IMG/VR virus record: IMGVR_UViG_3300036985_004977 | Span: 1 to 39,240 of that record | Direction: 5' to 3' (one strand) | Length of the DNA: 39,240 nt | DNA from: a virus | In this document: in pieces, positions 1-8,200 of the stretch | How positions within the stretch are numbered: the stretch's first letter is position 1 | Layout: each line of letters begins with the position of its first letter | Position numbers and translations under genes: made by a program | Notes under the pieces: generated by a model | The model's input: only the letters and a program-made list of their open reading frames with translations | What the model was told of the DNA's origin: nothing | The model's database searches: none

Positions 1-999
1 TGGGCTCCTGGTGAAGAGAACGGTTGCTTCCAGGTCCTGATGGATCACCTCGACGCTGCCAAACTCGCAGCGACTGCGCAAGGCGATACGCTTGAATGCA
101 TCGGAGTCTTCTACATCGGAGGTGAGGGCGATTCGATGTATGAGCCGTGGTCTCTTGCATACCAAGACAACCTCTCGGCCCTGAAGACGCGCGTGAGGCA
201 GGAAATCAAGGATCGTGGCTTCTGGTCAGATGACGCCGCAAAGATCCCCTGGATTCATCCGAAGATCACAACTACACCATGGACTTACGCTTCGACGATC
301 AACGCTGCGATTGTCGCTGAAGCCGCTGGCGATGAATACATGGATGTGGTTGAGACTGATGATCTCACAAAGATCTCAGGCGATACTGCCCATTACAGCG
401 GACTCGGGCTCACAATACTCGAGATGCGCCTGTATGACGCATGGAAGCCGTTCTATGATGGTGAGCGTAAGACAGCACTCGCTGCACCTACAGTCGTCGC
501 GACAGAAGCGCACATCAATGAACTGCGCAGGAAGGTTCAGGACTTTTACAACGCACGAACTGGCGCGATTCTGACGACTGAACAGCAAGCATTCACCGAC
601 ACTGAGCTTGGAGAGATTTTTGACTCCGCTGTCGCAGAGGCGACAGATGGCGAAGCAACTGCGGCGACGATCAATCCATTCCAGAAGTCGCTTGCAATGC
701 TACTTGCAAGGGCTGATGCAATGCTTCAGGTGGCTCAGGATGAGGCGAGAAGAATCAAGTGGCAGACTGGTAATGAGGTTCAGGATCCTAGCCAGGTCGC
801 ACCGAATCTCGTCAAAGTTGCCGAATCTCTCCAGAAGAGATACCAGCAGGCACGCGAGCGAAAGTTCAAGGAAGAACAAGTTGGCATCACGAATCGGCCT
901 ACTGGCGGGACGCTGAAGTTCAACGACACAGTCAAGGGTCACTACGAGCGCAACTTCAACAACGCGACCGTCAACCGTAACAAGTCACGCGATCACTGA
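1..999 (+). CDS. SGNH/CE6-like esterase joined to a helical neck-type region (5' truncated by window)
   Basis: The frame is open from base 1, so the gene probably starts upstream; the first ATG inside the window is at 40. The first ~150 residues resemble the C-terminal half of an SGNH hydrolase of the sialate-O-acetylesterase/CE6 type: a strand followed by GGEGDS (compare WxQGESD of the family) and, near bases 382-393, GDTAHYS, where Asp and His fit the block V DxxH catalytic pair. The nucleophile Ser block I would lie upstream of the window. From about base 470 on, the protein becomes helical and charged, with no esterase features, and it sits directly before neck/tail-completion genes. An enzymatic virion or neck protein acting on host surface glycans is inferred. 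Its stop overlaps the next start by one base (TGATG). The esterase call is moderate; the role of the C-terminal half is unknown. Confidence 0.55.
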   Translation, partial: WAPGEENGCFQVLMDHLDAAKLAATAQGDTLECIGVFYIGGEGDSMYEPWSLAYQDNLSALKTRVRQEIKDRGFWSDDAAKIPWIHPKITTTPWTYASTINAAIVAEAAGDEYMDVVETDDLTKISGDTAHYSGLGLTILEMRLYDAWKPFYDGERKTALAAPTVVATEAHINELRRKVQDFYNARTGAILTTEQQAFTDTELGEIFDSAVAEATDGEATAATINPFQKSLAMLLARADAMLQVAQDEARRIKWQTGNEVQDPSQVAPNLVKVAESLQKRYQQARERKFKEEQVGITNRPTGGTLKFNDTVKGHYERNFNNATVNRNKSRDH

Positions 1000-1454
1000 T
1001 GGCCAGCTACAGAAGGCACCACCACGTAATCATCCAGGATACCGCTGACCTGGAGAGTGATCGTCTACGACGTGACATGTTCGATGGGAATGAGGATGCG
1101 ACTCGCATTCACATGTTCTCGACGAGTGGCACGATCGATCCATTCACAGAAGAGGTGACGTTCCATACGGCTCACTCGTGGTTGAATGTATCAGGTATCG
1201 TTGGCACAATCCATGAGAAAGACGAACTTCTTGGTTCAGCAGGCGGCAGAATCAAGATGGGCGACACGACTGTGCTCTACCACTACGACAGCGTGAGTGG
1301 CGCATACCTCGCCAACCAACTGAGAGAGATTGAGATCGCGATTCCTGGCGTGAGTGGAACCTACCTCGTGACCGCAACCAAGATCGGAACCGTCGGCGGA
1401 AGGCCAGTGTTCCTGAAGGTTGCATTGACGCTGGATTCAAATGGGACGTTCTAG
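999..1454 (+). CDS. putative head-tail joining (stopper-type) protein
   Basis: A 151-residue protein with a His-rich start (RRHHHVII) and then a mostly beta pattern, including paired segments around TEEVTFHTAHSWLNVSG and GGRPVFLKVALTLDSNG. Size, beta character and position between the left-edge protein and an HK97 gp10-like gene fit a head-closure or stopper protein that seals the capsid connector and joins it to the tail. I see no diagnostic motif, so the call rests mainly on gene order. The ATG overlaps the preceding TGA by one base, and the 3' end overlaps the next gene by 14 bases, so translation is likely coupled. Confidence 0.4.
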   Translation: MASYRRHHHVIIQDTADLESDRLRRDMFDGNEDATRIHMFSTSGTIDPFTEEVTFHTAHSWLNVSGIVGTIHEKDELLGSAGGRIKMGDTTVLYHYDSVSGAYLANQLREIEIAIPGVSGTYLVTATKIGTVGGRPVFLKVALTLDSNGTF

Positions 1455-1923
1455 TAAAACCTTTGGCTTCAGGAACCTGAATGGCGCTGCCTTTCAGGTT
1501 GAGATCATCTCAGGCGCTGAGGGCAACTACATCCCTAACCTTGATGCAGTCGATCGAGTCGCAGAGCTTGCGATCAAGTCGATGAACAAGCATGGCAAGA
1601 GGGCTGAGAAGATCGCGAAGAACCCTCAGCACTCGCCTCACAAGCAGGGATGGCTAGTTCGATCGATCAAATGGATGAAGGCGAGCCAAGGCAAGAAGGT
1701 AGGTCGCGTCATCACTGGCTACCTCGAGGTTGGCGTTCCATACGGCAGGCGTCTTGAGTTCGAGCATGAAACGAAGTCGAGATACCTCCAGAGGGCACTC
1801 GATCAGGTCTTCCCTGAGTTTGTTGCCGAGATGAGCAAGAAGAACGTTCTCGGCGCTGCGTTGTTCGGAAGAACGCGCCAGCAGTCAGTTGACGGTGTGC
1901 AGGGAGGCTTCTTCAGTGGCTGA
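1441..1923 (+). CDS. HK97 gp10-like neck/tail-completion protein
   Basis: A 160-residue basic protein. It has a Lys/Arg-rich helical middle (residues ~35-85) followed by the pattern GYLEVGVPYGRRLEFEHETK and YLQRALDQVFPEF. This matches the closing pattern of the HK97 gp10/minor tail family, in which a glycine-rich strand and E(F/Y)GT-like turn precede a final helix. Those proteins sit at the head-tail interface. The gene overlaps its upstream neighbour by 14 bases and the next gene by 8 if the GTG at 1916 is that gene's start. Family assignment is moderate, because gp10-like proteins are very divergent. Confidence 0.5.
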   Translation: MGRSSKTFGFRNLNGAAFQVEIISGAEGNYIPNLDAVDRVAELAIKSMNKHGKRAEKIAKNPQHSPHKQGWLVRSIKWMKASQGKKVGRVITGYLEVGVPYGRRLEFEHETKSRYLQRALDQVFPEFVAEMSKKNVLGAALFGRTRQQSVDGVQGGFFSG

Positions 1924-2485
1924 TAGACTTGCCGAGTATGCATCGAAGAGCCTCACACGCTTCATCGAAACAGCAGTCGGTGTGAATGATTCTTACATCA
2001 TCACGCCTGATTTTGATTGGGACAAGCGTCCTGACCCTCAGAACCCGATCAACTCACAGGTCACCAGAGCGTTGCCGTATGCAGGCGTTCAGGTGATTGT
2101 TGAGAGCGACGTCCCATTCACGGTGTCATCGAACATCCTGTATGAGAAGTCGCTGCTTCATCACGTGTGGCTCTGCGGCTCAACATTTAGTGAGCGAGGT
2201 AGGCTTACGTCGGACCTCCGGCAGGCACTGAGGGGTGCCGTCTCGCTTACGAGCGGCGTTGGAATCACCCTCTACAACTTCGCATCGCCCAGTGGCAGCT
2301 ACTACGCGACTGGGGGCACTCTCCAGGTTGAGCTGGGTGATTCACAGCTATTCGATGCGGATAGTCAAGCTGAGGAAGGGAACCGTAAGTTCCGCTCCGT
2401 CACGCCAGTTACGCTGACTGCATTCAAGGACATCACTGCAACGCTGTTGGAGAACAAGGGGCGCATTAGTCTCACTGATCTCTAG
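1916..2485 (+). CDS. putative tail terminator protein
   Basis: I place the start at GTG 1916 because AGGGAGG at 1901-1907 is a near-perfect ribosome-binding site 8 bases upstream; a longer frame from a TTG at 1889 has none. The 189-residue product begins with a helix (ADRLAEYASKSLTRFIE) and continues as alternating strands with a central WLCGSTFSERGRLTSDLRQALRG helix. This resembles the alpha/beta layout of tail terminator/completion proteins (lambda gpU type), which cap the tail tube. Gene order (gp10-like, this gene, then tube proteins) supports that role. No unique motif is visible. Confidence 0.45.
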   Translation: MADRLAEYASKSLTRFIETAVGVNDSYIITPDFDWDKRPDPQNPINSQVTRALPYAGVQVIVESDVPFTVSSNILYEKSLLHHVWLCGSTFSERGRLTSDLRQALRGAVSLTSGVGITLYNFASPSGSYYATGGTLQVELGDSQLFDADSQAEEGNRKFRSVTPVTLTAFKDITATLLENKGRISLTDL

Positions 2486-2541
2486 TCGCGTTGTATATCG
2501 ATTGGCATACCACAGACCTGAGCAAGGATAGGTGAACAAAC

Positions 2542-3084
2542 ATGGCAGCTAGACCGCCCAATGGACCTGAAGGTTTCATCACAACCTTCAAGGACCTCGG
2601 CTCAATGATTGCGATCTATGATGAGATCGACAATGGCAACGTAGGCATTCAGACCAAGCTCGTCGCTGCTGTTGAACAGCAAGACTACGACTTTGGCACG
2701 GTGAAGGCTCTCTCAACCTTCATCAACAACATGGTGTCGGCGTCGAACAACCTCGACACCGCGAGAACGAATCTGGTCAGTGCAGTCAACAACTACCTGA
2801 CGGTGGTTGCTGCTGTCGACCTGAATTCGACGGCCACGACTGCATCGGGCGTCCTCGCTGACTTGATCAGCACGATGCAAGGTGCGACCGCTGGTGCGAG
2901 CCCGCCTTCTGGTGTGCGCGTTCTCCTGAGTGGAAACTTCTACAACTACGTCTGGGACGAATACGGGATCGTCATGCCGCACACTTCGGGCGCGGTGATT
3001 CTGTCACAGTCTGAATCGATGTCGTTGATTTCCGGCACGCTGCCAGCAACGCAGCGTCAGATTTCCGAAACATACGCGGATTGA
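2542..3084 (+). CDS. hypothetical virion-region protein
   Basis: I do not recognise this 180-residue protein. The ATG is preceded by GGATAGGTG, an acceptable ribosome-binding site. The N-terminal two thirds are predicted helical, with small residues and regular Leu/Val/Asn spacing (LSTFINNMVSASNNLDTARTNL suggests a helical bundle or short coiled coil). The C-terminal third is more strand-like (GVRVLLSGNFYNYVWDEYGI). It lies between the tail terminator and the two tube-like genes, so a tail or neck structural or assembly role is likely by position only. A 56-base gap precedes it, longer than most gaps here. Confidence 0.6.
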   Translation: MAARPPNGPEGFITTFKDLGSMIAIYDEIDNGNVGIQTKLVAAVEQQDYDFGTVKALSTFINNMVSASNNLDTARTNLVSAVNNYLTVVAAVDLNSTATTASGVLADLISTMQGATAGASPPSGVRVLLSGNFYNYVWDEYGIVMPHTSGAVILSQSESMSLISGTLPATQRQISETYAD

Positions 3085-3101
3085 TCCAATAGGAGCTGAG
3101 C

Positions 3102-3809
3102 ATGGCAGGTATTCATGGAAAGAACGCGTCAATCCGCGTAAGCACATCGCAGACCCTCATCTCGGGTGTTGCGATGACGGGCACGAACGGAAGCTACTTC
3201 CAGGTAGTTTCCGGAAGCAGGGACTGGCTCTACGATCGAGAGCGCACGCTCATCCAGTTCAGGAACGGAACTCCTCAGGGTTCTATCGCAAACATCGACA
3301 CGAGCATCAACACGCAGACGCGCCTCATCAACTATGCTGGTGGCGCGATTCACTTGGGTCAGTATCCGCTTGTTCACTCAGGCGTTTACGCGATGGCTCT
3401 GTCGATGCAACTGTCGCAGATTGCCAACCTTGTCGGTGATGCCAGAAGCTTCACTGTCTCGGTCAGCAACGACACAGTTGACTCAACGGTCATCGGTGAC
3501 TCTTGGAAGTCGTTCGAAGACGGTCTGTCAGGGTTCGAAGGAACACTCGACGGTCTGGTGATCGACGAGTTCTGGTTCAAGCGAGCAGTCTCGACTCTGT
3601 CTGGTCTGCTGCCTAGGACGGTGGCGCGGTTCCAGATCGATCCGAAGGATGCTTCGTCCTACTACCAGGGCACGGTGATCTTCCCGTCGTTCGAACTCAG
3701 CGGTGGTTTCGATGCGATCGTTGAATACAGCGTGCCCTTCCAAGGTCGTGGTCCTCTCGACCTGATCGATGGTGGCGTGCCGTTCTTCAAGGTTCACGAA
3801 ACCTCGTGA
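3102..3809 (+). CDS. tail tube-like protein, copy 1
   Basis: A 235-residue protein with a strong ribosome-binding site (AGGAG, 7 bases before ATG). Its sequence is beta-rich and closely related to the next gene along most of its length. Both begin MAGIHGKNAS and share long matching stretches such as NDTVDSTVIGDSWK, VIDEFWFKRAVSTLSGLLPR and VEYSVPFQGRGPLD. Position before the chaperone and tape measure is the classic place for the major tail tube protein. The pair may form alternating rings of the tube, or one may be a decorated or terminal tube variant (inference). Divergence is greatest in residues ~15-85, perhaps a surface loop. Confidence 0.65.
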   Translation: MAGIHGKNASIRVSTSQTLISGVAMTGTNGSYFQVVSGSRDWLYDRERTLIQFRNGTPQGSIANIDTSINTQTRLINYAGGAIHLGQYPLVHSGVYAMALSMQLSQIANLVGDARSFTVSVSNDTVDSTVIGDSWKSFEDGLSGFEGTLDGLVIDEFWFKRAVSTLSGLLPRTVARFQIDPKDASSYYQGTVIFPSFELSGGFDAIVEYSVPFQGRGPLDLIDGGVPFFKVHETS

Positions 3810-3827
3810 TGCGAGCAGGAGGCTGAG

Positions 3828-4562
3828 ATGGCAGGTATTCATGGAAAGAACGCTTCGCTCAGGATCAGCACGAGCGAAACAGTTCTATCAGGCGTGTTCG
3901 CCTGCCTTCTCAGCCCCACGAGCTTCATCGCGCAAGTCCCTCAAGGGCAGCGCGATTGGCTCTATGATGTGGATCGAACGTTCATCAGAAGTAATGACGC
4001 TTCGGGAGGCGCAGGTGATGAGGCAGATCCTGATCTAGTATCAATCAATCTCAATACGAAGAATCGCCTGATCAACTACGCCGCTGGCGCAGTTCACATC
4101 AAGAGCGTTCCGGAACTTTCACAGCTTCAGTCAGGCGTCTTCATCCAAGCTGTGTCGATGTCGCTGACGACTGTCGCATCGCTTGTTGGAGATGCGAGAA
4201 ATTTCACAGTCATGGTCGGCAACGATACTGTCGACTCGACGGTCATCGGCGACTCTTGGAAGCAGTTCGAAGATGGACTCACTGGGTTCGAAGGAACCAT
4301 TGATGGTCTGGTGATCGATGAGTTCTGGTTCAAGCGAGCTGTCTCAACGCTATCAGGCTTGCTTCCGAGAACCGTGCTGCGAATGCAGATCGATCCGAAG
4401 AGAGCAGACTCTTATTATCAAGGCACGGTGATCTTCCCGTCGTTCGAAATGACTGGTGGATTCGATGCGTTGGTCGAATACAGCGTGCCCTTCCAGGGTC
4501 GCGGTCCTTTGGACGCAATCGTTCAAGGTCTCCCGTTCTTTAAGACGGACGAGATTGCTTGA
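3828..4562 (+). CDS. tail tube-like protein, copy 2
   Basis: A 244-residue paralogue of the preceding gene, starting 18 bases after it with a stronger ribosome-binding site (AGGAGG before ATG 3828). The first 23 coding bases are identical in the two copies, and the C-terminal ~150 residues are nearly the same. An insertion in the N-terminal part (around RSNDASGGAGDEADPD) makes it longer and more acidic. Since the chaperone gene follows directly, this copy may be the main tube subunit and the upstream copy the variant, but the sequence does not settle that. The duplication is direct and in tandem, with no mobile element between the copies. Confidence 0.65.
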   Translation: MAGIHGKNASLRISTSETVLSGVFACLLSPTSFIAQVPQGQRDWLYDVDRTFIRSNDASGGAGDEADPDLVSINLNTKNRLINYAAGAVHIKSVPELSQLQSGVFIQAVSMSLTTVASLVGDARNFTVMVGNDTVDSTVIGDSWKQFEDGLTGFEGTIDGLVIDEFWFKRAVSTLSGLLPRTVLRMQIDPKRADSYYQGTVIFPSFEMTGGFDALVEYSVPFQGRGPLDAIVQGLPFFKTDEIA

Positions 4563-4613
4563 TGTAGCGAGATAGTTTCGCTTCATCCAGAGTGTATCAG
4601 GTATTCGACTACT

Positions 4614-5012
4614 ATGACGAAGCTGCTGAAGAAGTCTGATATCTTTGCTCGGAAGAGCCTCGAACCGCGATCGATCTACGTTGCTGACTGGGGTGGCGAT
4701 GTTCGCTACAAGCCGATGTCGATGACTGAGCGTCGCGAGGTTCGCAAGCGCAGTTCCGAGATTCGCCCCGACCCGATCACTGGTGAGCAAACAGTGTCAA
4801 TCGACACTGAGCGACTCGAGATCTACACGGTGGTCACCTGTGTTCTCGATCCGACCGACAATAAGAAGCTGATGTTCGGCCCTGATGACATTCCTGTTCT
4901 TGAAGAACAGATGGCTTCTGGCGGTATCAGCACTGTGGCTCAAGCGATTCTTCGCGATAGCGGAATGGCCGGTAACGCCGCCTTTCGACGCGAAGAGACT
5001 CCTGAGGGCTGA
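4614..5012 (+). CDS. tail assembly chaperone (gpG-type)
   Basis: A 132-residue soluble protein between the tube genes and the tape measure, the invariant place of the G/GT chaperones that coat the tape measure during tail assembly. It has the family's layout: a short basic start, a central segment on reaction to the tube (SMTERREVRKRS), a strand-rich middle, and a helical end (IPVLEEQMASGGISTVAQAILRDSG). It ends at TGA 5010-5012. A second frame (+1 relative) continues with chaperone-like sequence for 58 codons, as expected if a fraction of ribosomes change frame near the stop. See the next entry. Confidence 0.65.
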   Translation: MTKLLKKSDIFARKSLEPRSIYVADWGGDVRYKPMSMTERREVRKRSSEIRPDPITGEQTVSIDTERLEIYTVVTCVLDPTDNKKLMFGPDDIPVLEEQMASGGISTVAQAILRDSGMAGNAAFRREETPEG

Positions 5013-5187
5013 TAAAGAGCTCTACATCATCATGCAGATTGCAGCAGAGAAAAACTGCTGGCTTTCTGATCTTGATGATGTGCCTCTCGAAGAGCTGAAC
5101 CTCTGGATCGCGTATTACGATCTTGAGCAAGAACGACACAAGAAGCTGCAAAAGCAGCATGAGTCAGAGGGTAGGCGAGGTCGCTAG
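5002..5187 (+). CDS. chaperone T-like extension reached by frameshift or re-initiation
   Basis: The frame one base ahead of the gpG-type gene is open across its stop and encodes ADKELYIIMQIAAEKN, then PLEELNLWIAYYDLEQERHK, a typical T-domain ending with conserved Trp and acidic helix. A fused product of about 190 residues would need a +1 or -2 frame change between roughly 4999 and 5012, in the stretch CCTGAGGGCTGATAAAG. There is no classic slippery heptamer of the -1 type. The alternative is separate translation from ATG 5032, which would give a 51-residue protein with only a weak AGAG upstream. The start given here is simply an early codon of the open frame. Confidence 0.55.
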   Translation: MRADKELYIIMQIAAEKNCWLSDLDDVPLEELNLWIAYYDLEQERHKKLQKQHESEGRRGR

Positions 5188-5192
5188 GTTCC

Positions 5193-5212
5193 TGATCACT
5201 TGTATGTGATCA
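5193..5212 (+). promoter_or_regulatory. perfect inverted repeat before the tape-measure gene
   Basis: TGATCAC and GTGATCA form a perfect 7-base stem with a 6-base TTGTAT loop, in the 37-base gap between the chaperone extension and the tape-measure start. There is no T-run after it, so it is not a simple terminator. It could be an operator, an RNA processing site or a translational control hairpin for the tape measure. Confidence 0.45.
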
Positions 5213-5224
5213 TACCGAGCGACT

Positions 5225-8200
5225 ATGGCAACTAGCTTCTTCGTCGTCATGCGGATGACTGAGCAAATCAGTCGTCCGCTCCGCAGGATGGCGGATGCAG
5301 CGAACGTCATGGGCGGCGCTGCTGGTCGCCTGTCCAACGAGTTCGCCGCCCTCAACGGCATCTTCGTTGGCTTTGCAGCGACAGTCGTAACCGCAACTGG
5401 CGCGACTGTCGTCAGCGCCACCAAGCTCGAGGACGCCCTGGCTCGCTTGGAGACTGTGACTTCTTCGACTACGAAGACGATGGACACAGCACTGTTGGAT
5501 GCGACCGATTCAGCAAGACGATTCAGCACCCAATACACTGCCAGCATCACAGAGTTTCTTGACGCGCAGTTCGAAATCGGAACTGCTGGTATTCCTGTCA
5601 AAGAACAGATTGAGGCGACTTCATCAGCATTTTTGCTGGCGAAGGCTACAGTTGGCGACTTCACAAACGCCGCTCAGCTTCTCGGTAGCTTCCTCAACAC
5701 GTTCGGCAAGACGGCAGAGTTCAACTATCTGAACCCTGCTGAAAAGATGGAAGCGATCACTGACAGATTGTCAGTGGCAGTGCAGAAGTTCCAGGTGACT
5801 TTGCCAGTCTTGGCTGAGTCGTTCAAGTTCATCACCGGCCCAGCGTCGACACTGAACTTGAATTATGCTGAAATGAACGCTGCACTTGGTTTGCTGAATA
5901 CCGCTGGCTTCCGTGGCACGTTGGCAGGCACGGCTCTGTCGAACATGTTCAACAAGCTGGATCGAGCAGTCGACAAGCTGAATCTCGATCCAACGAAGTT
6001 CACCGACTTGAATGGTGAACTCACGAGTCTTGCAGCCTTCTTGGATGAAGTTAACCGCGCGCTCGGTGACAAGACTTCACTCGAACAGCAGAACATTCTC
6101 GTTGACGTGTTTGACATCAGAGCTGGCCGCGTGATCAAGACGTTGCTCGGTAACGTTGATGCACTCAAGCGATTCAGCTCAGAGCTTGACGTTTCGTCCG
6201 GTGCGACGAAGCGTATGGCTGACATCATCGAGAACACGGCGTCAGCGAAGTTCACAAAGCTCGTTCATACCATCAGCGCCACCGCGATGATTCTGGGACA
6301 GAATCTCCTTCCGCTGATTGGGTGGGTAAGTGAGAAGCTAACATTCCTCATCGACGTCATCGGCCGGTGGATGACAAGGAATGGCACTGTCATCGCGACG
6401 ATTCTTTCAGTGTCTGCCGCGCTACTCGGACTCGGCACAGCAGTCGCTGCGACATACTTTATCATCTCGAGGATCTCTACAGGTCTGACAGCTCTGATCG
6501 CGGGATCTGAGACACTCACAAGAATCGTCCGTCCGCTTGTTGTGGTGTACGGCTTCCTTTCAAATGTCTTCCGTGCGATCGCAGTGTCAGTGGTTCTCTT
6601 CACGAGGTTGCTGTATGCTGCGATCCTAAGAATGGTGACGGCGACAACCGTCACGATACTCTTTGCATCATCGCTCGTGGCGCTGATGTCCGCCTTCACA
6701 GTCGTCGGTGTGGTCGGCTTGCTTGCGTTTGGCCTCTACAAGCTCGTAGAGTCGATCGCTGCCACTGAAGTCGAGTTCGCGAAGAGTCGCGAAGAACTCG
6801 ACATGATGAACCGCTCTTATGGCAGCACGCTCGAGATGACTGCCAGGGTCGCTAATGAGGTGAACAAGCTCGGCAAGACACTTCGCGACAACGTCAACAT
6901 TCCTCTCCTGCCTGACATGAAGCTTGGTGAGCTTCCTTTCGCTGAGGACGCTACGCGAATGATGCGTGAGAATCCCGCGATGAATCGCGTCGATGCAATC
7001 TCCAAGGCGATGGAGGAAGCTGGCGGGATGAGCGGAGTCGTTCGACAGATCGCGCGCGTTCTTGGAGAAGGCGAGCGGGCGACACTTGATTTCATCAACT
7101 CGATCATCGAAATCAAGACTGCGACTGACGTCACATTCGCTGCGCTTAATCCGCTGGATCAGATCTTCAAGGCGTTGGAAGGAAAGATTCATGGGATCGA
7201 GATGGCGATCCATGCACTCAGCGGCGGCAACGAAGCTGGAGCTGAGTCAATCAAGGTTCTGACTCACAACTTCAATCTGTTGAATCGAGAGATGACAGAT
7301 ATGAGTCGTGCGAAGTTGTTGGGACAGTCGTTCGAAGCTATCACTGCCAACATCGACAATCTGAGAGGAAGTTCAAGTCAGGCGATCAAGGACCTTGTCA
7401 AGTTCTTCGATCAAGCTGCGGCGCTCGGCGAGCGATCAGGCGAGTTCAAGTTTGCTGAAATCTTCGACGGTCAAGAGATGGGGTGGTTCTCTGATGGCTT
7501 GGTAGAGCTGAACGCTAACTCTGAGTCGTTCCGGAAGATCGCAAGCACTTGGGGATTCCCGATCGATTCTGCGAAGGATGGTGTCGAGCAGCTTGTATCT
7601 GAAATCTCATCGCTAGCCGCTGGCGCTGCGAAGCTCGATGCGTCTCTGATCGGCATGAAGACGTCGATCCGTCAGGTTGAGACGATCACCAAGAGTATCG
7701 GAACTCAGTTCAAGCTCGCTGAGTTTGGAACAGGCGACTTCATCAGAGCGCAAGAAAATGCTGCGAAGAAGCTCGCTGAGTCGGAAGCCGGTTTGCAGAG
7801 AATCAGCATCGCAGCAGACTTCCTTCGCAAGTCAATCGAGTCGATCGAATCAGTTGAGAATAATCCGCTCATCAACGAAGAGAAGTTCAAAGAGGCGAAA
7901 AAGTTCCTCGAAGACCTTCAAGAGATCGAATTCCAAGCCCGAGTTCAGATCAACGACGCGCAAGTCGCGACCGAAGCGAACAAGATCAAAGCTCTGATTG
8001 AGAAGATCAACGGTTCGTTCTTGTCGAAGCAGACACAGGACGACCTGAAGACATTGACTGAATCATTCGGCCAGGTCGTGAACAAGGCTCTGAGCGGCGA
8101 GGTCAAGGGCCAAGCTGTCTTCAAGAACCTTCGCACTGCGTTCCAGACACAGTTCATCGCTGCGATCCAAGACGACATGTCGCAGCTTCTGGCCAATGCC

